From: Tomocerus qinae
Lineage: Eukaryota > Arthropoda > Collembola > Entomobryomorpha > Tomoceridae
Direction: 5' to 3'
Assembly (NCBI GenBank): GCA_020055645.1
Contig: CM034547.1
Span: 27,714,513-27,778,512 of the forward strand
Length of the DNA: 64,000 nucleotides
The notes under the pieces are model-generated. The model was not told where the DNA came from, ran no database searches, and saw nothing but the letters and a program-made list of their open reading frames with translations. The translations under genes and the position numbers were made by a program. Shown here piece by piece: positions 1 to 8,300 of the stretch; within the stretch, counting starts at the first letter, position 1, and every line of letters starts with the position of its first letter.

Positions 1-2358
1 GCATTGTATAGAATGAAATGAATGAATGAACCATTGAACCCTAAATAGGGTAATATTTTCGGAATCATCAATTAGTTAGTGTCTGCCATTTTGAAAGAAG
101 TTCATACAGAAAGCAGATCTAATCTAACTACGATAAAGTCCGGGTTTCCAATTACTAATAGTAGTAACATGCTCACTCATTAGGTGTACTATCTTTATCT
201 TGTGCCAAATGTTCTTTTAAGACCCATTAATTACTAGACAGTTTTCTCTGTCCTGACAATCCCGTGCCTCGTGTGAGCAGTCTTCACTGGCATAAGCATT
301 TAATCTAATAAAATTTCTGTTGTAACAAACAGTGTTACAACTAAATAATTTTACTTCTACTTGTTACTTGTATTTGTTCAAAGGCTTTTAATGATACTTT
401 ATTTCAGACATAGGCCACAATAGTAATATTTGTGTAAGGACATACATTATAAATGTTCTTCATGTTCAAGGGGAACAGTCAAGTCAAAAACACGTGCCCT
501 AAAAATGAGCAGATAGCTATCAAATTATAATGAAAGAAACCATCCCGAAAACTAATCCCAAAAGTGAAGTGTAATGCAGAGAGAAAATAATATATCTGGA
601 CTTTAGTAGAACTACCAATATGAATACAAACTACAATTCAGACAAAGATCTATCGCACTACAACACCTACTTCTTATTACAGAATGAAAATGAAAGAGTA
701 TTATTCCCTTACAATTGCAATCTAAAATCTTTGCTGCGCATTTCCTGACATGAAAAATTCACTCTTGTTATCATTTTCGGCTAAAATAGGTTATATGGTC
801 GCATTTTTTGCCCTCACATCACAATATCGCAAAACGTTTTTTAGTTCAAGCAAAAATACTCATAGCTCGTTATATAATATGACTTGCTTGCGTCAACAAA
901 ACATAGAATGGTTTCTCTCTGGATTTCCCACATTTACTTTCTGCCAACTTTCTTTAGTACTCAGACATTCTATTCATATACAGTTGACTATTATATACTC
1001 AAGAATAGGGAAACATAAGCAGTTAGACTGAATGCAATCCTACTTAACTGTAGATATGTTAGGATCCGAAAGAGGTGCATAACCTTTCTCACTCTTCTTA
1101 GTGCACATTACCTACTTACAACAACGAACTACGCATTATCTATATCATGCTTTGCAAAGTACTTCGAGTATCACTTTACTTGCTTACTCCTACACATTGG
1201 CACTTACATACCACGTACTCGTAAGATTGGTATTGATCCTTACTATACTTTTTGTATTGAAATATACAGCAAAGTATTTATAACATGTACCAAATCACTA
1301 TACTACAACTACAAAAAGGTACCTAAGCGAAAAAAGTTGCTCCAGAATCAAAATCCTTATTATGCCATCCCTGGTTGTATATACCACTACCACAAAAGAA
1401 GTTGTCGAGCGAAAGGGAAATCGACTACCCACAGGAACACATGCACTTAATTCAGATGAAAAAAATCTAAAAACCCCATAATTATCGCTATTTGTGGAAT
1501 CGATTCCCATTAAATCATCTTACTATAAAGTGCACAAAGAAATTACCAAAATGACCATTTCCTTTATTGGTTGGATACAAAATTCAAATACAATACATGA
1601 AATTATGTTTTCAATTTTACCGAAAACACAAAATTATAAACTATTTAGCTAATTTTATAACACCCACGAACGACCTGACCCTAAGCCAAAAAGCAACCTA
1701 TGGGTGAAATAAACATTTTTTAGTAAATAATAGTTGAGAGATTATTTAAAATTTAGGAAAAGTTTTCTCGGAAAACTGATCTTACAGCCTACAATACATC
1801 AATCATCAACAGAAGGGGCTTTTCTATTTATAGTTGCTTTTACATCTTTGATAGACATTATTACAGTGAGCACAATGCAGTTCGGCGACTACGGTCAATA
1901 GTCTATCTAACGTCTACCCACTACTAAGACACAATATTGTGTTCAGTGTTCATGTAATAGTTTTTTCATTTTTCTTTAAGCTCGTTAAAGAAAAGTGCGG
2001 ACTGAGTGGTATACACTGAATATCATACCTAGAACATACCACAGTTGACTCCTTGACAGTCGTGTCAACGTCTGTTTGATTTCACTTTCTTACTTTCCAC
2101 GATTTCAGCCTAACTCTGCCAAGTTCTTTACAGTTTATCTCTTCCGTCTCTGTGATGTATTTCATTATATATACATTGCCAATGTCCATTCAAGTTTAAT
2201 ATCACAACAATCATTCAACAATAATAGTAAGTTATAAATGGTTAAATAAATGTAGTTAATGCAGTATACGATGTCTAACTGTACAATGCGTGTAACCAAC
2301 CAGTAATAATGCCAAACCGGTTAGAATAGAAGACGAACAAAAATCGAATCTTTTTTCT
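1..2358. other. non-coding flank downstream of DCTN3
   Basis: This AT-rich stretch contains no open frame that I can link to a protein family and no RNA gene that I recognise. The short frames in it (for example at 750-1031 and 1298-1510) have chance-like composition and no splice-consistent continuation. The right end must include the DCTN3 3' untranslated region, since that gene reads leftward and stops at 2359. I did not find a canonical AATAAA on the minus strand close to the stop; an ATTAAA variant near 2194 is the best candidate. Confidence 0.5.
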
Positions 2359-5300
2359 TTACGATTTCTGAGTATGCACCAATATACTGATGACCTCTTC
2401 AACTGCTCTGATTCTCCTACACAGTTCGTCATATTCGCCTTCCTGTTCCATTTGCACCAATTTAAGTTTTGCTAGTTGGCCACTTACTGAGGACAAATCT
2501 GTAACATACAAAACACAAATTTACATGAGCGATTATAGCACATACATTTAAATAGTAAATCCCATATTATAGTAATAGCATATGCAATTAATAACCAAAG
2601 AGAATCCTACTTTAAATTCCACCGACATTCGTGTGACATACAGTAAGCTTTAGAGTTTATACACTATACTTTCCGAAACTAATCTGTTGTACCAAGCCAA
2701 ATACATCATTTAAATCAACATTGCCAGACAAACACAATATTAAGTATCGATATAACATACTTCGAATTGCTTCACTATTCATGGCTTGATGGATGTGTTC
2801 CAAATTAATCCCCTTGATGAGAGCATACATTTGACGGATAATAGGTTCAGCAGCCAGCACGGCGTTCGCTTTCGCTTCTCCACCCAAAAGTTGACTACCC
2901 TCTTCTAAGTCCAAAAACTCCATCATATCTTCAACTAAAAATAGACAGAAACTCAATGAATCAATTTACTATGAAATAACATCTCTAGGGATGCCGCGAA
3001 TACCGGTATTCGACAAATGTCGAATAACGAATATTCGACAGTGACAACGCTAGTATCTATCCTTTACTGGGCCGATATTTAGTTACCAAACTAGCATGAT
3101 AGCATAGTTATATGTAATAAAAAATTCAAGCTAAGCAAAGCACATAAAAGAAACTGAAATATTTAGCAATTTAAGTGATAAAAAGCCATTTTACAAATAT
3201 TTTGGTTTTGAATCGATCTCAAAACTATAATCAACACGAAATGACATCATGTCGATCATGTCAGCAGTGCTATTTGTCAACATTATTAGTATCTGTATCT
3301 ACCTACTTTTAATGCCTTTCAACTATACACTACTATTAATTTTTGAGCCATTGGAGTATCGAAGTCGGGTATAACACTGCAACAAATAACACATAATATG
3401 AACTTCTATACTGAAAAATAATAACGAATGGACCTACACTGCGATTTAAAGGAATATCAAAATCAAAAATGGCAAAAATCTTAGTTCAGTCTGCATTTTT
3501 TTGATAGTCATCTGAGTTTTCCTAAATTGATTCACAAAAGCAAAAGGTATTATTTTCGCTAACAAAGAATGAGTGTAGATCTCCATGTGATAAAACCATA
3601 TGTTCAAGATTGTACAAACATATGTAATTTTATTTTATACAGACAGATACAAGGAATTGCACCAAATCACCAAATGCCCAGCTCAATATTTTCTTTAGCA
3701 CAAAAACAATATATAATATACATACCATTTTTCATCAATTGGGATACAGTCTCTCTATTGGCTACTGCTCTATGAATCTGTCCATTTATCTGTATTGTCT
3801 CATCTATAACCTAAAACATTAAAAAAGTAATTAATTTCAATTCAAAACTGAATAAAAAAGGATTAATGGGTATAGGTACTGTATTTGTTGAAAACATATA
3901 TTTTGACGAGACAGAACATTTATAAAAATGTGGGCCTAGATAAAACACACATGCCATAAACTCAGGCGTCGCGAAAAAATGGATGATGGATTTTTAAAGT
4001 ATCATATAAAGATTATAATTATATTTATTTCATTTAAAGACTACAAAGTTTTTGCCTTAATTGACGTTTTGGCTGAATTTAGGCAGTGGTACTTTGTTGC
4101 CACTGTCTCCGCTGTTGCCGTTTGGGGGGTATCGGGGGTTAGCGGTAACAGTATAACAGTGGAGACGGTGGCAACAGCGGCGACACAGCTAGAACCACTA
4201 GCGGCGGCAACACTTACCAGCGGCAACAGACAGAGCTAATACCAAACCTAATATAAGCCAGTGCTCTAAAGCTAGAACTATACTTGAATATTTGAGTCAG
4301 TTTCAAATTTTACGTTCATGATCACGTTTGATAGAAACGTGACGGAATAGTTATAGTTACAATTTCGTTGGTTTAGTTGTCGTTCCATTTCCAGTTTAAA
4401 AATCAAATTGAATCCTCCGCAGCTGTACTTCAGATTTAGACAACTGCAACTGAAACCAAACTGAAACTGAACTCTTTCCTAGCTATACTAGACGATCACC
4501 GATCCCGATAAACTAATCAGCGCGAAAGTAAAAATTTTATTTGGTGAATGCGAATCAAATTATAATAAACTATTGCAACAACTAAATACGATTGAATAAA
4601 TATTATAATTGGCAAAACAATATCAACATGGCTGGAAGATCCAATTTGGTAAGTAAATATAAACCATGTGTAAACCAAACATGTGTAATAGTAATACTAG
4701 CATTATGACATTGAGCAGGCAAATGACAGATCAATGTTAAGTATGTTTTCGTTACAGGATTTGATGGTAGACGAGGTGCGATTTTTATCGAAAGAGGATT
4801 ACTTGTAATGAAAACTATAGCAAAAACCATCCACCCAGAAGTGTCCAAACAAATCACCAATGCCTTGAACAAGACAAAGCAAAGATCCAATTTAAGTGGT
4901 GGCAACGACTCGCAAAGTAAAAGTCGAGTCTCGTCCACCATTTGAGGATAGCAAATCAGGGTGACAGGTTGTAATTTAATACAATGTTTTCTTGTTGCAT
5001 AGATTCTACATTAATTTTTGACAATAGTAAATTAAAATCGTTGTAAAATATTTTTTATAGTGTCCCACAATATTTAGAGGAGATCTTGTTCCTGTGAATG
5101 ATTACGTTGTGATAGACGTTGAAAAAGTATCTCTCAAAAAGGGTTACGACCCAGGATTTTCATCATTTAAAAAAAAAATAAACATCTCCTCGTAGGCGCA
5201 AACTTGTCCATTTGTGATTATAAAGGAACATTAATTTTATGGGCATATGACGTTGAACAAGTGTGCCAGTGGAACACACAACTGACAAGATTGGACAAAT

Positions 5301-8300
5301 TGAAGATAGGACAAGGGATAAGTTTAAGTCTGGTGAGCATAAAATAATAAAATAGCATTACTTGGGGAGACAATATTAGATATATTTAAATACTGCATTA
5401 AATTAATAAATTTAAAAAATTCAGGTGCACGAAATGCTGGACATAGTATTCCATAACAACTACTTAGTGGGACATTCGGTGGATCAAGATCTAATATTCT
5501 TAAACAATACATTCAAAGGGCAACAAATTATCGATGTTTCTGATTATTTCTTTGATTCTAATAATCAAAAATTCAAGCTGAAGGATATTCTTCTCTATTT
5601 CAAAGAAAATGGAAGTTTTCAGGAGGAAGAGCATTCTTCCGCAAAAGATGCTCGTGCTACTTTGCACATATTTCTTCAAATGGAGATGCTAAAGAAACAA
5701 GGGATGTTTTCTGGAAAAGGTTTAAAAATCAAGAGAAGTCCTAAGGAAAAAATAGTATTTGATGTCTGCAAATGCCAACGGCAGTAAAGGTATAACAAAA
5801 TTAAACCAAAACTTGACCAAAGCAGCAGCAGAGTAACTAAATTTTGTAATGAAACAGGAATATAACCTAATAAAAGATAATTTAGTTTTTACTGTAATCA
5901 TTTGTAGTGTTATGATTATAAATTTTAGACCGAGAATTTTTTGGGCTTATTTCGAATACCTCATAATATTGTAGAAACTGTGCAAAAGTCTACTCCAATC
6001 CAGTCAGATGTCAAAAATGACATTCTACCAGATTTGAATGTAACGAACCTATAATTTTTATAGATAATTGTCGTATTTGTTTATTTCATTTAGGTTAGGT
6101 TAGTTATATACGATAAGTTTATTATATAACCAAATGAGAGTGTTGCATGTGTTGCCGGTGGTAAAAGATGAATTGGCAACAATGTTTACCGTCAACAACG
6201 GCAACGAGGTACCGTTGCCTAAATTCAACCCAGCCGAGAGAAAAAAACACATAAGGGTTTATAACACATTGGTCTACACAGTTCCAATAAGTAATATTCA
6301 GTTCGGAGATACTTTCAAAGGTGGTAAGTGATGATGATGAGTAGCAAGAAGAGATAGAACAAGAAAGAGCTTAACAAACTAATTTTGTGCAATAAATTGT
6401 CTAAATATACAAAGTTATCGAGTTTTCCCACTTTCAGATTCATACGCTTTCCTTAACGTATTTAATATATAATACGATTTAAATGACTGATATAGAACTG
6501 AATTGTAAATATTTGCTAATACTTTGTTCAATATAATATATATTACTTTATAATAATTACTATATAATAACAGGCTTAGATTTTTTTAAATTTTGTGTAC
6601 ATATTCAGCGGCATTGTTCGTCTGAAAATAGAACTGGAGTCAACATCTTTAAGCGAAATTTAGATTCGAACTGCTTTTAATCATGAGTTCTTCTTGAAAA
6701 TATAGTTAGAATATCAGCCAAAATACTTCAAAGTAAATTAGATTCGAGCTGGGCTTAAACATGAAATCCTCGCGTTACATGATGATATTGCCAAGATGTT
6801 GATCCAACCCCAGAATTGAAATAATCTTTGAAATTGTTCCGAATTTGGGACGCATCGTGGGAGTGATTTCCATTGCTTATTATTGGAATTAGCCCAGAAT
6901 TATTAGCAACCTCAGAATGCCAACCTCCATCGACAACTTCTCCATTGTCGTTTATATGATCCCCTGTGTAAACGCCGTGGTCGTTTCGCTTTAAAAGAAA
7001 ATTATGGAGTATTAATGTTCCTTCAACGATTAGATGTACCAGGTCCATATCACAGTAGATTGGGACATTATAAATTCTTCATCGTGCATTTAATATACCG
7101 AACATATTTTCTACGACTCTTCTTGCACGGCTAAGACGTTAGTTGAAAACAGACTTTGTTGTTTCAACCGAATTCCCAGGAAATGGTCTCATTAAATATG
7201 ATTTCAATCCAAAACCCTCATCTCCAAGATACCATTATTTTTTGGGCACCTCAAGTGGACATGTTTTCCATCAATTGCTCCGCAGGCGTTCGGAAAGTTC
7301 CATTTCTCGCAGAAAAGTTCTTCTTGTGTAGCCCATATGGTTGGATTTGGAGGAGGAAAATAAATTGGCTTGAGATGCCGTATGATGCTCTTAAGGGTCT
7401 CTCTCAGAATCATTCTTACCGATGCAGGGGACACTCTGAATGTAATTCCGATGGATATCATGGAATTTCCAGAAGCTAAGTATCTATTAATCAAAAATAG
7501 ACGGGTCTTTATTTTCTATTATTGACGCTGCTTTTATTACATAAACTTAACAAATAGTCGGGCCTTCATTTACTTTTCATGGCACTGCTATCATTGCAGA
7601 TCAATTCTCACATTAATATTTTCATATTCCATATTTAATTTTATACCTCAGGGTAACAGCCAGCCTGGTCTTAGCTGAAATCGGTATTCGGTGTTTAGGA
7701 GAATGAATTAAATCCTTTGCAATCAAACTTGATATGTAGTCAAAGTTTTCGACATTCATCCTATAATTTCGTAATCAATACATAAGTATACGCATAAATA
7801 TATATTACATTTTTCATTATATTCTTAAATGCATGAAGTATTAAATGTGGTACCTAAACATCTTATGATGGTAAACAGGGTCGTTCCTCAGCATTTCTAT
7901 CAACTTACAACAGCTTCTGGACACAAATAAATTTCTAATGTAAATTTCGTTTGGCAATACATTTACCTGTTAGATTAATTTGGCAATCATTAGATGTTAT
8001 TTTGCGGTAAATAATAAAAAATAGTCGGGCCTCAATTTTCTTTTGAAGACACTGCTATTAAAAATAGCAGGGCTTTCATTTTCTATTGCTAACAGACCAC
8101 AACGATTTAAATGAAACAATTCGGTAATTACTTTTGCTGACGCCCGCATTTTCAACCACGATGGCAGGTTGCTTTCCGTCTTCGAAACCATGAAGCTCAA
8201 ATTCTAAATCATCTTCTGGAATCACATTATCTTCAGCTGTCGAGTCTTCATGGACATTTGACACAGACCTTTAAATATTTTATTGATTATCACCACAAAT

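Noticed and set aside
4041-4239. Small open frames on both strands at the left transposon end
   Set aside because: They coincide with the GC-rich terminal repeat and have no domain; the repeat explains them.
4628-5787. The exonuclease as an ordinary nested host gene
   Set aside because: Not excluded, but ranked second because it lies between matching terminal repeats and convergent with the transposase. Comparative data would decide.
6134-6331. 66-codon plus-strand frame with protein-like composition
   Set aside because: Its centre is a transposon-end repeat (GTACCGTTGCCTAAATTC), so coding is unlikely. The remainder matches nothing I know.
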